In this document: positions 26,952 through 35,900 of the stretch, in pieces | How positions within the stretch are numbered: position 1 is the stretch's first letter | Layout of the letters: each line of letters begins with the position of its first letter | DNA from: Candidatus Mediterraneibacter vanvlietii | GTDB lineage: Bacteria; Bacillota; Clostridia; Lachnospirales; Lachnospiraceae | Assembly: GCA_019113645.1 (NCBI GenBank) | Contig: DXGZ01000048.1 | Location: 1-64,000 of the forward strand | Length of the DNA stretch: 64,000 nt | Direction of reading: 5' to 3' | Notes under the pieces: generated by a model | Database searches by the model: none | The model's input: the letters and a program-made list of their open reading frames with translations, nothing else | Told to the model about the DNA's origin: nothing | Made by a program: the position numbers and the translations under genes

Positions 26952-27734
26952 TCATGGAGCTTCCGTCTGTTTTCTAAGCTCCGCATATACCTTGCTCGTC
27001 ATTGCCTCTATCAGATAAACAACCGGCACCTGCGTGGTAAGACTGGTCCATACATCATCCTCCTGAGACGCATATGCAAGCGGCATATAGTAAGGGAAAT
27101 TCAGTTCTGACATTTTCGCCACCGTACACTGATCTGTATTGGTAATGCTGATCACCCGGGCGCCCTTCTTCCTGTATCCGTCAATCTGCCGGATCACATT
27201 GCCCGTCTCCCCGGACACCGACAGCGCAATTACAGCCAGACGCTCTGTACTGGAAACAGGCAGCGGGTAGAACATATCCGTAATCACCGTAACATTTACC
27301 CCGGCTCCCGCAAAAAAGTGCGCCCCATATGAGGCAAGATAGCCGCTTGTACTTGACCCGATGAAAACAACGCGTTCCGCCCGGGCACATATTCTCGCCG
27401 CTTCTTCCAGCTTTCTCTGCAGCGTGCTGCTCTTCATGGATTTCTGGACAAACTGAAGAACAGGTTCCGGAGAGAGCAGGTTTTTCACCTCTCCCCTGTC
27501 ATCCTCCTCCAGACTTTTCTTCAGCCGGTATTTAAACTCCGTATATCCGTCACACTCAACCTTTGAACAGAACCTGAGCACCGTTGTTGTCGATACTTCC
27601 GCCGCGGCAGACAGCTCCCTGATATTCATCTCAGCTGCCTCTTTCAGGTGAGCGGATACATAGTTATATACCCGGAACTCTCCCTTATTGAAGCTGGAGA
27701 TCTGTTCATATTTAAATAATTCCACTGATTTCAC
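26952..27734 (-). CDS. MurR/RpiR-family regulator (1)
   Basis: A 260-residue regulator with an N-terminal helix-turn-helix (SAAAEVSTTTVLRFCSKVECDGYTEFKYRLK near 40-75) and a C-terminal SIS sugar-phosphate isomerase-like domain (RVVFIGSSTSGYLASYGAHFF, ALSVSGETGNVI, ISITNTDQCTVAKMS). It probably senses a phosphorylated sugar and controls the neighbouring GH1-IIA operon. It is divergent from a close paralogue. Confidence 0.92.
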   Translation of the reverse strand: MKSVELFKYEQISSFNKGEFRVYNYVSAHLKEAAEMNIRELSAAAEVSTTTVLRFCSKVECDGYTEFKYRLKKSLEEDDRGEVKNLLSPEPVLQFVQKSMKSSTLQRKLEEAARICARAERVVFIGSSTSGYLASYGAHFFAGAGVNVTVITDMFYPLPVSSTERLAVIALSVSGETGNVIRQIDGYRKKGARVISITNTDQCTVAKMSELNFPYYMPLAYASQEDDVWTSLTTQVPVVYLIEAMTSKVYAELRKQTEAP

Positions 27735-27881
27735 GCCTCCCGCCCGCTGATCGCTTCACCCGTCTCACGCACAGGGCTTATCCAGCACATTTTTATCAGT
27801 ATAACAGACTTCCGGTACATTATGCAAACAACCCGATATCATATATAGCCGCTTGTTCTGATATGTAAACAATGGTTATTC

Positions 27882-27910
27882 TTTACAAAACTCCATTCAC
27901 CTTTTATAAT
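27882..27910 (+). promoter_or_regulatory. promoter of the second RpiR gene
   Basis: TTTACA (27882-27887), a 17-bp spacer and TATAAT (27905-27910). The start codon is only 16 bp after the -10 box, so the leader is very short and no clear ribosome site is seen. Confidence 0.55.
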
Positions 27911-27925
27911 TATAAAATAAGTTAG

Positions 27926-28705
27926 ATGATTAAGAAAAAATGTCTGGATGCGATAGGTATGTTTACCCATGAAATTATTTCCGAATTTAATGAACTGGAA
28001 ATGTCTATTTATAACTGTATTTTAAAAAACAAATCAAAAATTTCTCACATGAAAATAAAAGATCTGGCAGACGAAGCCCATGTTTCCACTGCAACTATTC
28101 TGCGTTTCTGCAAGAAACTCGGATGCGAAGGCTACAGTGAATTCAAACTTCGCTACCGCGAATATCTGAATCAGGAACAGGTTTTCCAGACAGATTCAGA
28201 AGAAACTACCCTGAAGGGCTTTGTTTCCAGAATTGATTCCCGCGAATTCCGCGAAAGTATCGAAGATGCTTTTTCCATTTTAAAGGACTCCAACAGGATT
28301 CTTTTGATCGGAATCGGAACTTCCGGAATTCTGGCAAAATACGGGGCCCGATTCTTTTCCAATGTCGGCAGGTTCAGCCTGTACGTGGATGACCCCTATC
28401 TTCCGATCCTTCAGGACATGACAGATGACACTGTTACCATCGCCCTCTCGGAATCAGGAATCACTCAGCAGACAGTCAACCTTGCCGTTCAGCTGAAAGA
28501 GCGGGGCAGCGTGCTGATTTCCATTACAAACAACAGTACTTCCACGCTTGCAAAGATAGCTGACCACACCATCAGCTACCACGTGCCGGAAATCCTCATA
28601 AATCAGACGAATATCACAACCCAGGTTCCGGTTTTGTATATACTCGAGACACTGGCCAGACAGTTTATAAAGACCGGCGGACTCATCACTTCCAGCGAAG
28701 TTTAG
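27926..28705 (+). CDS. MurR/RpiR-family regulator (2)
   Basis: A 259-residue paralogue of the divergent gene. The helix-turn-helix is LADEAHVSTATILRFCKKLGCEGYSEFKLRYREY, and the SIS domain reads ILLIGIGTSGILAKYGARFFS, IALSESGITQQTV, ISITNNSTSTLAKIAD. Two RpiR genes back to back suggest cross-control of the beta-glucoside genes. The lack of a clear ribosome site and the short leader hint at unusual translation initiation. Confidence 0.9.
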   Translation: MIKKKCLDAIGMFTHEIISEFNELEMSIYNCILKNKSKISHMKIKDLADEAHVSTATILRFCKKLGCEGYSEFKLRYREYLNQEQVFQTDSEETTLKGFVSRIDSREFRESIEDAFSILKDSNRILLIGIGTSGILAKYGARFFSNVGRFSLYVDDPYLPILQDMTDDTVTIALSESGITQQTVNLAVQLKERGSVLISITNNSTSTLAKIADHTISYHVPEILINQTNITTQVPVLYILETLARQFIKTGGLITSSEV

Positions 28706-28736
28706 ATTTTGACGGTTTTCTGTACCTTTTTTACAC

Positions 28737-28770
28737 AGCAGACGGCGGTTTTATCCGCCGCCTGCCCTTT
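28737..28770 (+). terminator. terminator after the second RpiR gene
   Basis: GCAGACGGCGG and CCGCCGCCTGC around TTTTAT form a GC-rich stem followed by CCTTTTTC. Confidence 0.7.
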
Positions 28771-28827
28771 TTCATCCTCTGTCAGTCCCGGCTCCCATCC
28801 CGGTCATAATCTCCTGGCACACTCAGC

Positions 28828-29769
28828 TTAGAGAACCAGCCATCCCGCGTCTACCGCACGTTCAAAATCCCAGTCATTTCTCCCCGGAGTATGCAGCTTA
28901 TAGCTCCAGAAGATCCAGCCGTCACACTTATCCCATGCTTTCAGCTCCATATCGGAAATCATCTGGTATATCCGTTTCTTTTCTTCATCATCAGCGTCTT
29001 TGATGTGCGCGCTCTTGTTTGCAATGCACCACTCGCCCACAATCACACTGTGAAACTGCTGCGCCCTCTCAAGAGCCTTCTCGAAATTCTCCTCGATCTC
29101 ACGCGCATAATCTGCCATTTCCCTGCTCTCCATATGAGATTCCAGTCCGCCCACATACATATGCGTGTCAATCACAACATTTTTATATTCCGGCCCTCTC
29201 ATGAAATCTTCCCATTCTTCAAGCCTGAATCCATCATGAAGCACAACAGCCACATCATCTCCACAGTGCCTGCGCACCACTTCATATCCTCTCAGATAAA
29301 AATCCTTGAGCAGCTCAGTCGGTACAGACGTGGAACCTTCCGCCCTCTTCGGGTCACGGACACGATATCTTTTCCTCGTAACCTGCCACATTGCCTCTGA
29401 AATGGGCTCATTCAGAAGTTCAATGCCATAGAGATTGCTTCTCCCCGCATACCGCTCTGCAAGCGCGTCCAGGACATCCAGCGTATACTCTATATTCTCC
29501 GGTTTATGATGCCATTTTACAACACCGGTCAGACCGCCATTGTCAAATCCATTCTGGCTGTCAGGAACCGTATGCAGATCAATCAGGATCTTCAGCCCGT
29601 ATTTTTCTCCCCAGTCAAACGCTTTGTCCAGATATTCGATACATCCCACATATGGTTTCTTTTCCCCGAAAATAAAATGCGGAACCGGAATACGCACCAG
29701 ATTCAGCCCCATAGTCTTCATGTGCTGGAAATCTCTCTCCTGGCAAAAAAGAGAGGACACAGACGTCAT
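28828..29769 (-). pseudogene. 5'-truncated GH5 glycoside hydrolase
   Basis: A 313-residue open frame that reads as the catalytic core of a GH5 beta-glucanase: acid/base Glu in GIELLNEPISE, nucleophile Glu in HSVIVGEWCIANKS, and conserved DTHMYVGG. GH5 proteins of this type normally begin about 70 residues earlier with a GVNLGGWL-like strand; here the frame opens at TSVSSLFCQERDFQHMK, already at the second strand, and no ribosome site precedes the ATG. The upstream DNA has stop codons and then the foldback element. So it is probably an N-terminally deleted gene, though a reduced functional enzyme cannot be ruled out. Confidence 0.6.
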
Positions 29770-29821
29770 CGAAAGAAACAGATATTATGTTTTTGAAATT
29801 GTTACATAAATAAAACAAAAC

Positions 29822-30135
29822 AATCTGAGTTTGCCAAGGCGGGAACTGTGCAGGCAAAAAACTTCTTCTACGGCTAATCGGTGGGCGCAGGGAAAGAAGA
29901 GACTGTAACGCGCTGCTGAGCCCGCTCCTTCAACTCTTCGAATGGATGTAACAAAAACGATAGATGCGCGTGCAAAGGCACTTCATCTATCGTTTTTTAA
30001 CATCCAGAACGAAGGATTTTCATACGCTCCTGCTCTGAATGCATCGCTTATACAGTCTCTTCTTTCCCTGCTTCATCAATTCGGCAGAAACAGTTCCAGT
30101 CAGACAGTTCCCGACTCGAAAGCTCAAGTTTAGGG
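29822..30135 (+). repeat. foldback repeat, left copy
   Basis: An imperfect palindrome about 314 bp long. Outer arms include AAAGAAGAGACTGTA (29893-29907) against TACAGTCTCTTCTTT (30051-30065). The centre is a perfect 14-bp stem AAAAACGATAGATG / CATCTATCGTTTTT (29953-29966, 29984-29997) extended by GGATGT / ACATCC, with an inner GTGC-AAAG-GCAC mini-hairpin in the loop. The right copy carries the same architecture with different stem sequence. Short reading frames inside are not convincing genes. Confidence 0.75.
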
Positions 30136-30213
30136 ACGTAAGAAAGAGATCTGAAGGATGTTGATTAAGATCTCAAATTTGAAACCTGGACATTGGCAGG
30201 TTGCCTCAAGAGC

Positions 30214-30284
30214 AAAAACGAGAAGTCAAGGGAAGGGTGGAGATTTCCGAAGGAAATACTACCCGACCTTGAGTCCTCGTTTTT
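30214..30284. other. long interrupted hairpin in the core between foldback repeats
   Basis: Four stacked stems with small internal loops: AAAAACGAG/CTCGTTTTT, TCAAGG/CCTTGA, GGGT/ACCC, ATTTCC/GGAAAT closed by a GAA loop. On the plus strand it ends in a T run (GTTTTTGTGG), so it could be a terminator or a small structured RNA. Confidence 0.5.
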
Positions 30285-30303
30285 GTGGGGTATCATGTAT
30301 GCG

Positions 30304-30329
30304 GGCGGCAGCATAATTTTGCTGCCGCC
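30304..30329. terminator. hairpin next to the decayed substrate-binding gene
   Basis: GGCGGCAGCA and TGCTGCCGCC form a perfect 10-bp stem with a 6-base loop, just after the possible relic on the minus strand. No T run follows on either strand. Confidence 0.4.
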
Positions 30330-30439
30330 TTGGTCACTAAGAAGACTTTCTGATTTTCCATTTGCTCCACTTTTCGTATTATTCTCCCTCAGTCATTCTT
30401 GTTCACTTTGCCAGTTACATTCCGTCTTCATCCAGCTTC

Positions 30440-30751
30440 TTAATCGCGAGTTTGTGAACCCGGGAACCGTCTGCCGATTGGAACTTTTTCTTCCGATTGG
30501 ATGTAGCCGGAAAGAAGAGACTGTATAAGCGATGCATTCAGAGCAGGAATCGGATGAAAAGCCTTCGCTCTGTATGTTAAATAACCCCAAATGAGAGTGC
30601 CTCTGCACGACCATTTGGGGTTATTGTTACATACATTCGAAGCTTTGAAGGAGTGGGCTCAGCATCGCGTTACAGTCTCTTCTTGCCGGCGCTTACCGAT
30701 TAGCCAAAAAGTTCTATAACAAAACGGTTCCCGGCTCCACAAACTCAGATT
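30440..30751 (-). repeat. foldback repeat, right copy (inverted)
   Basis: The reverse complement aligns along its length with the left copy. The centre is a perfect 14-bp stem AATAACCCCAAATG / CATTTGGGGTTATT (30580-30593, 30612-30625) with the same GTGC-GCAC mini-hairpin. Compared with the left copy, five stem positions differ and all keep pairing; the outer GTATGT/ACATAC also covaries. The outer end CAAACTCAGATT (30740-30751) is the exact inverse of the left end AATCTGAGTTTG (29822-29833). It ends 1 bp from the sigE stop codon. Confidence 0.75.
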
Positions 30752-30752
30752 C

Positions 30753-31505
30753 TCACTCATAGCGCACCATTTCCCGCTTCAGCCGCTGCATGATTTTTTT
30801 CTCCAGCCTGGATATATAAGACTGGGAGATTCCCAGCATGTCTGCCACTTCTTTCTGGGTCTTTTCCCGTCCTTCCGGGTTATCCAGCCCAAACCGCATC
30901 TTTACAATCAGCTTTTCTCTGTTGGACAGTTTATTCAATGCCCGAATCAGCAGTTTCCGTTCCACTTCACTCTCCAGATCCTTGTAGATCGTATCCTCAT
31001 CCGTACCGAGAATATCTGACAGCAGAAGTTCATTCCCATCCCAGTCCACGTTCAGGGGTTCGTCAATCGATACTTCAAGCCTGGTTTTGCTGTTCCGGCG
31101 CAGATACATTAATATTTCATTTTCAATACATCTTGACGCATAGGTTGCCAGCTTGATCTTTTTCGCAGGATTAAATGTGTTGATGGCCTTGATCAGTCCG
31201 ATCGTGCCGATGGAAATCAGGTCTTCCACTCCCACGCCTGTATTATCGAATTTTTTCGCAATATAGACTACAAGCCTTAAATTATGCTCGATCAGCGTCT
31301 GTTTGGCTTCCTGATCCTTCTCTGTTCCAAGTCTCCGGATCATCTCGCTTTCTTTTTCCCCTTCCAGAGGCGGCGGAAGTACATCTGCGCCCCCTATGTA
31401 ATGGATTTCTTTTCCGCTCCCGAATATCAGACTCCTGATTTCAGGGATGACCCGCAGTTTCAGGCACTGCGGAACAACTGTCTTGACCATTTTTCTCTCC
31501 TCCAA
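30753..31505 (-). CDS. sigE: RNA polymerase sporulation sigma factor SigE (pro-form)
   Basis: A 250-residue sigma-70 factor that directs mother-cell transcription early in sporulation. Region 2 ([41 protein letters not shown]) and region 4 ([31 protein letters not shown]) are clear. The N-terminal 30 residues match the pro-sequence removed by SpoIIGA. It lies 41 bp behind spoIIGA on the same strand, as in other spore formers. The foldback repeat abuts its stop codon. Confidence 0.96.
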   Translation of the reverse strand: MEERKMVKTVVPQCLKLRVIPEIRSLIFGSGKEIHYIGGADVLPPPLEGEKESEMIRRLGTEKDQEAKQTLIEHNLRLVVYIAKKFDNTGVGVEDLISIGTIGLIKAINTFNPAKKIKLATYASRCIENEILMYLRRNSKTRLEVSIDEPLNVDWDGNELLLSDILGTDEDTIYKDLESEVERKLLIRALNKLSNREKLIVKMRFGLDNPEGREKTQKEVADMLGISQSYISRLEKKIMQRLKREMVRYE

Positions 31506-31546
31506 CCTATATATTTTCTCTATTTCATCATCCCGCCCTGCACTGT

Positions 31547-32332
31547 CTATCCATACAGTATTTCCGGATTCAGAATAACGCTGTACTCTCCTCTTTCAGA
31601 AAGAACCCCTTCGCCAATTCCAAACAGCGGATGATCAATCCACTGTTCTTCTTCTGTATGAATACACATTTTCCTGATTCGAAATACTTTCATAAGACTT
31701 TCTCCCCCGACACATCGATATGGTATGAACCGAACTCCTTTTTTCTGCTCCAGATCACTGCAGATCCGCTGCGCAGTGCCTTCATCGACTATGTTTACCG
31801 GATCTCCTGTCAGAAAATCTCTGAGTTCATTTCCCGAATCAATCAGCGCAGGCACAGTCTTTGCACCGAATTCTGTATACAGTGTTACGGATACAATATC
31901 ATTCTGCCTCCTGAAAATGTGCCCGAAGAATTTCCAGAGACCTGTAAGCAGCAGATATCCGGCTGACGCCAGAAAATAAAACAGGCTGATATACCGCATA
32001 TGCGCGCGAAACAGATACATTACCCCTCCCATGAAAATTCCCGCCGCATAAAGCATGATCAGCGCTCTGATAAATGCCGCAGGTTTTACGGGGCGCAAAG
32101 CTGTCAGGATCATCATTGTATTCACCGCGCAATGATAGAGCAGCTGTTTTGCAAACGCCGGGAGCGGAAGTATAATTACCGCACAGGTCAGGATACTCCC
32201 TGTGATACCGCCCGCGAAAATCCAGCCAACAGAGCGGCCGCATTTTAAGATGCGGTTTACGGCAAGCAGGAGCAGACTGTCCACCATAAAATTTTCCAGA
32301 AAAAAAACATCTATGTACAGCTCATAGTACAT
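31547..32332 (-). CDS. spoIIGA: sigma-E processing peptidase SpoIIGA
   Basis: A 261-residue membrane protease that cleaves pro-SigE. Residues 1-135 hold five predicted membrane segments, and the cytoplasmic C-terminal domain carries the aspartic-protease motif [11 protein letters not shown] with the catalytic Asp at about 165. It sits directly upstream of sigE in the same orientation. Its promoter region carries a Spo0A-box TGTCGAA and a long-spacer -10/-35 pair. Confidence 0.94.
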   Translation of the reverse strand: MYYELYIDVFFLENFMVDSLLLLAVNRILKCGRSVGWIFAGGITGSILTCAVIILPLPAFAKQLLYHCAVNTMMILTALRPVKPAAFIRALIMLYAAGIFMGGVMYLFRAHMRYISLFYFLASAGYLLLTGLWKFFGHIFRRQNDIVSVTLYTEFGAKTVPALIDSGNELRDFLTGDPVNIVDEGTAQRICSDLEQKKGVRFIPYRCVGGESLMKVFRIRKMCIHTEEEQWIDHPLFGIGEGVLSERGEYSVILNPEILYG

Positions 32333-32371
32333 ACTTCACCTTCTCCCCTCTGATGCACCAGTCCGGGTTTT

Positions 32372-32437
32372 ATTATAAGTCTGGAACAGTTGGAATTTTG
32401 TCAGATGATGACATGTAAGAAAAAATATATTTCGACA
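32372..32437 (-). promoter_or_regulatory. Spo0A-box and promoter of spoIIGA-sigE
   Basis: On the minus strand a full TGTCGAA (32431-32437) lies upstream of CTGACA (32399-32404), a 21-bp spacer and TATAAT (32372-32377). The long spacer plus a Spo0A box resembles the spoIIG promoter class that needs Spo0A~P with sigma-A. A second, weaker box (TGACAAA) overlaps the -35. Confidence 0.6.
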
Positions 32438-32451
32438 TGATTGCAGAAAAA

Positions 32452-32484
32452 AACTCTGTATGGAACCTTTTTCCATACAGAGTT
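32452..32484 (-). terminator. terminator after ftsZ
   Basis: On the minus strand AACTCTGTATGGAA pairs with TTCCATACAGAGTT and is followed by TTTTT. The Spo0A-box of the next operon is only 15 bp away. Confidence 0.9.
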
Positions 32485-32519
32485 CTCGTTTTCATTCAAG
32501 ATATGACTCAGACAAAATC

Positions 32520-33689
32520 CTATTTCTTAAAGAAATCCGGGATCTTAATCTGCTGTTCTTTCACCGTGCTTGAAGGTGTGCGCGGCTGCAGTGTCGGCAT
32601 TGTGCCGCCCTGAGTTCTTGCAGAAGTTCTGTTCTCATTGTCCAGACGGCTTCTCACCGGTGACTCTCCATTCGGAAGAATGGATCCGACCTTCTGCTGT
32701 CCCTCCAGTCTTGCTTTCAGCTTGGATGCGCTTCCGCCTACGTTATGTAAGCCTGTAGCAATAACAGTGATTGTACATTCGTCAGACTTCGTATCGTCAT
32801 ACATAGCACCAAAGATAATGCTTGCGCTCTCTCCTGCCAGCTCCTGTACATAATCAGCTGCATCAGAAGCATCCATAAGTGTGATATCTCCGGATACATT
32901 GACAATGACATTGGATGCGCCCTGAATGGTTGTCTCAAGCAGCGGGCTGGCAACAGCCTCTTTGACTGCCTCGAGAGCCTTGTCGTCGCCGCGTCCGGAT
33001 CCGATACCGATATGAGCGATACCCTTGTCCTTCATAACTGTCTGGATATCCGCAAAGTCGAGGTTGATCAGAGACGGTACATTGATCAGGTCTGTGATAC
33101 CCTGAATACCCTGCTGCAGAACCTCATCCGCCTTTTTAAGCGCTTCCGGCATGGTTGTGCGTCTGTCAACCACTTCCAGAAGTTTATCATTCGGGATTAC
33201 GATAATCGTGTCTACATTTTCTTTTAATTTATCAATACCTGTCAGCGCGTTCTGCATCCTTGTCTTGGATTCAAAACGGAACGGTTTTGTAACTACTCCA
33301 ACAGTCAGAGCGCCCTGCTCCTTTGCAATACGTGCGATTACCGGAGCAGCTCCTGTACCGGTACCGCCGCCCATACCGCAGGTTACGAATACCATGTCCG
33401 CACCCTTGAGGGCTGCTGAAATCTCCTCTGAACTCTCTTCTGCTGCTTTCTCTCCAACTTCCGGCTGTGCTCCTGCACCCAGACCCTTTGTCAGTTTCTC
33501 ACCGATCTGCATCAGTGTCGGTGCTTTACAGAGCTGCAATGCCTGTTTATCTGTATTCACTGCAATAAATTCCACGCCCGCAATCTGCTCGTCGATCATG
33601 CGGTTTACAGCGTTATTTCCGCCGCCGCCTACTCCGACAACAATTATTCTTGCGGCCGCTTCCGATTCGTTGGTTTTAATTTCTAACAA
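32520..33689 (-). CDS. ftsZ: cell division protein FtsZ
   Basis: Tubulin-like GTPase that polymerises into the Z-ring. Visible are the GTP-binding loop [12 protein letters not shown], the tubulin signature [13 protein letters not shown] and the synergy loop [13 protein letters not shown]. The C-terminal IKIPDFFKK is the conserved peptide that binds FtsA/SepF. It starts with TTG, 8 bp after AAGGAGG. At 389 residues it has family length. The gene has its own promoter (33764-33792). Confidence 0.97.
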   Translation of the reverse strand: MLEIKTNESEAAARIIVVGVGGGGNNAVNRMIDEQIAGVEFIAVNTDKQALQLCKAPTLMQIGEKLTKGLGAGAQPEVGEKAAEESSEEISAALKGADMVFVTCGMGGGTGTGAAPVIARIAKEQGALTVGVVTKPFRFESKTRMQNALTGIDKLKENVDTIIVIPNDKLLEVVDRRTTMPEALKKADEVLQQGIQGITDLINVPSLINLDFADIQTVMKDKGIAHIGIGSGRGDDKALEAVKEAVASPLLETTIQGASNVIVNVSGDITLMDASDAADYVQELAGESASIIFGAMYDDTKSDECTITVIATGLHNVGGSASKLKARLEGQQKVGSILPNGESPVRSRLDNENRTSARTQGGTMPTLQPRTPSSTVKEQQIKIPDFFKK

Positions 33690-33763
33690 GAGTATTTCCT
33701 CCTTTGTCGTCTTATTAATTGCTTATACATCCCATATATTGAACGCTACAATTCAATAAGTAT

Positions 33764-33792
33764 ATAATATAGTTTTTTTCGCAAATAATCAA
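33764..33792 (-). promoter_or_regulatory. promoter of ftsZ
   Basis: On the minus strand TTGATT, a 17-bp spacer and TATTAT, giving a leader of about 70 nt. Confidence 0.65.
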
Positions 33793-33818
33793 TAGATTTT
33801 TTCCTATTTTTCTGATTT

Positions 33819-33987
33819 TTTGTAACAATTCAGCCATGGAGCTGTTTGGGAGAGAAAATCATGCTCGCATGATTTTTCGAGCAGGCAGTTCCATGGGGTG
33901 AGTGCCTGTATATGAGGAAAACAGCGGCGCAGCCGCAGTAAGCACGTCAGTGCGGTTTTCCGAATGGCACGGCTGAATTGTTACAAA
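33819..33987. repeat. MITE-like element, copy B (complete)
   Basis: 169 bp with perfect 17-bp inverted ends: TTTGTAACAATTCAGCC (33819-33835) and GGCTGAATTGTTACAAA (33971-33987). Inside are the hairpin AAATCATG-CTCG-CATGATTT and the block TATGAGGAAAACAGCGGCGC shared with copy A. No reading frame is present. A second partial left end (ACAATTCAGCCATGGA, from 33992) follows immediately, suggesting nested or tandem insertion. The element lies between ftsZ and divIB. Confidence 0.8.
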
Positions 33988-34025
33988 TTTTACAATTCAG
34001 CCATGGAACTGTCCGACAGATCACT

Positions 34026-34772
34026 TTACTGTGAAGAAGGAACAAAACGGATCGACTCGGACTCTTCGTCATAGTTTTCAAGATGCAGAGTCCCCGCCGT
34101 ATCCGGATACAGCTCCGCAAGTTTCTCCAGGATCGGTCCGACCTGACGCAGCTTTATCTCATAATCTCCGCTTCCGAGAATCACTTCCACCACACCGAAA
34201 TAAAGCTTCACAGTTCCGTCCTCGCAGGACATGCGGTCCGGAGTGAGTCCCAGCTCACTGACATTTGCCGAGACATCAACGATCTTTCCGAAAATGCTGT
34301 CATCCTCAACCGGAAGGCTTTTCCCGATCTCCACCTTGTCAGCGTCAAAAGAAAGTCCTTCAACATAAGGAACCCCCTCAATCACTCTTGTTGTCCTCAG
34401 CGTTGCAGTGCCGTTTTCGTCAAAATAGAGATAAGCGCCATCATAATCCACATAGCCGGTCATTTCCTTCTCCGTCACTTTTACATGGACAGTCCACGGA
34501 TTCTTAAGTGAAATATCCATGCTCTCCACCGCGGACGGCAGATCTGCGTCCGTAAAATTATATTTGAATAATACATATAGCGAATTCACAGAAAAACGGT
34601 CATTCTGAATCCAGGATGTGATCGTGTTCTCTCCGTAATAGGAGTTTCCTTCCACTTCATACGTCCGTGTCCGGAAAAGGAATACAACCACTGCCGCCAG
34701 CACAGCCAGCGCTGCCAGGACCGAAACTATGACCGGCCACAGTTTTCTCTTTCTGTGCTTTTTCTTTTTCAT
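34026..34772 (-). CDS. divIB: cell division protein DivIB/FtsQ
   Basis: A 248-residue single-pass membrane protein of the FtsQ-FtsL-DivIC subcomplex that controls septal wall synthesis. A basic N-terminal tail (MKKKKHRKRKLW) and one membrane helix (about 13-34) precede a POTRA domain (TYEVEGNSYYGENTITSWIQ) and the beta domain. It lies 29 bp downstream of ftsW. The partial MITE-like end starts 6 bp after the stop. Confidence 0.9.
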   Translation of the reverse strand: MKKKKHRKRKLWPVIVSVLAALAVLAAVVVFLFRTRTYEVEGNSYYGENTITSWIQNDRFSVNSLYVLFKYNFTDADLPSAVESMDISLKNPWTVHVKVTEKEMTGYVDYDGAYLYFDENGTATLRTTRVIEGVPYVEGLSFDADKVEIGKSLPVEDDSIFGKIVDVSANVSELGLTPDRMSCEDGTVKLYFGVVEVILGSGDYEIKLRQVGPILEKLAELYPDTAGTLHLENYDEESESIRFVPSSQ

Positions 34773-34801
34773 CCGTATGCCTCCTTACCAAGCTGGTTCT
34801 T

Positions 34802-35887
34802 TCACTCTATCACACTTGATACGTTCAGGACAAGTCCCATTTCCAGCAGCAGGAATACAACCGAGGTCCCTCCGTAACTGATAAAGGGAAGTGTAATCCC
34901 GGTATTGGGAATGGTATTTGTTACTACCGCAATATTTAAAATCACCTGTATCATCATATGCGCCATGGCTCCGGCAGCGATCAGTGCGCCGAACAGATCC
35001 GGTGCCTTCGTGGAGATCACGAAAAATCTCCAGATCAGGACGAGAAAGAGCAGAATGATAATCCCGGCTCCCGCGAGACCCAGCTCTTCGCAGATAATGG
35101 AAAATATCATATCATTCTGCGCTTCCGGGAGAAATCCCAGCTTCTGTACGCTGTTGCCCAGTCCTCTTCCAAACAGGCCGCCGCTGCCGATAGCGTAGAG
35201 TCCCTGAAGGGTCTGATAGCCTTTCTCATACTGCTCCGGATGACGCCAGATCGCGATCCGCTCCAGGCGGTAGCTCTCCATTGCCAGGAAAACCGCCATA
35301 AACGCCGCCCCCGCACTTCCCATCCAGATAAACTGAGAGTATTTCGGACTTGCCACAAACACCAGAACCACAGCGATTCCGAGAATGATGATCGCAGTAC
35401 TCAGATTGCTCGCTCCAACAAGCGCCACGATCGGAAGAACCGGCAGCATCATGACCGCCAGCGTCCGAAACCGGTGCATCTTCCTGGCGTTTCTGCTGAC
35501 CAGCCAGGCAAGAAAAAGGATCACCGCCACTTTGGCAAATTCAGAGGGCTGAAAAGAAAGAGGGCCCAAAGACAGCCATCTTTTGGACCCGTTATATTCG
35601 TCTCCGAAGAGCATGACCGCAACAGAGAGCGCGATTGCTCCCAGATAGCCCGGAATCGCCAGCGGCGCCCACGTGTGATAATCAATCCGGGCTATGATCA
35701 CCATTCCGAGAAGTCCGAGAAGCGTGGCGAACCCCTGTTTCTTGAGATAGTACAGGGAGTCATGAAACTTAACTCTTCCGTTATAGGCACTTGTGCTGTA
35801 GAGCACAACCAGACCGATCACCACCAGAATCAGCACCACTGCTGCCAGCGTCTCGTCGTACCGTCTCTTCTTTTCAGGACGCTCCAA
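34802..35887 (-). CDS. ftsW: SEDS peptidoglycan polymerase FtsW
   Basis: A 361-residue membrane protein with about 10 segments that polymerises lipid II at the septum with its partner PBP. It shows the SEDS motifs GSKRWLSLGPLSFQPSEFAKVAVILFLA, a large loop with GYQTLQGLYAIGSGGLFGRGLGNS, the conserved PEAQNDMIFSIICEELG, and the C-terminal NTGITLPFISYGGTS. Its place between murD and divIB supports FtsW over RodA; murG, usual at this point, is missing. Confidence 0.94.
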   Translation of the reverse strand: MERPEKKRRYDETLAAVVLILVVIGLVVLYSTSAYNGRVKFHDSLYYLKKQGFATLLGLLGMVIIARIDYHTWAPLAIPGYLGAIALSVAVMLFGDEYNGSKRWLSLGPLSFQPSEFAKVAVILFLAWLVSRNARKMHRFRTLAVMMLPVLPIVALVGASNLSTAIIILGIAVVLVFVASPKYSQFIWMGSAGAAFMAVFLAMESYRLERIAIWRHPEQYEKGYQTLQGLYAIGSGGLFGRGLGNSVQKLGFLPEAQNDMIFSIICEELGLAGAGIIILLFLVLIWRFFVISTKAPDLFGALIAAGAMAHMMIQVILNIAVVTNTIPNTGITLPFISYGGTSVVFLLLEMGLVLNVSSVIE

Positions 35888-35900
35888 TAAACTCCACTCC

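Larger units (their letters stand above)
29770..30752. other. 983-bp non-coding region downstream of sigE
   Basis: No credible gene is present. The region holds two inverted foldback repeats (29822-30135 and 30440-30751) and, between them, two hairpins (30214-30284 and 30304-30329) plus a short stretch (about 30345-30454, minus strand) reading AIKKLDEDG and, in another frame, YEKWSKW. These fit the C-terminal end of an amino-acid ABC substrate-binding protein and suggest a decayed gene. sigG, expected after sigE in many clostridia, is not here. Confidence 0.65.

Noticed and set aside
29942-30133. Small open frame in the left foldback repeat
   Set aside because: The matching frame in the right copy breaks, and both copies differ by paired stem changes, so selection is on fold rather than on protein.
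34958-35890. Long open frame on the plus strand opposite ftsW
   Set aside because: It is antisense to a clearly conserved SEDS gene and its composition reflects the reverse of hydrophobic codons; no ribosome site or family match.
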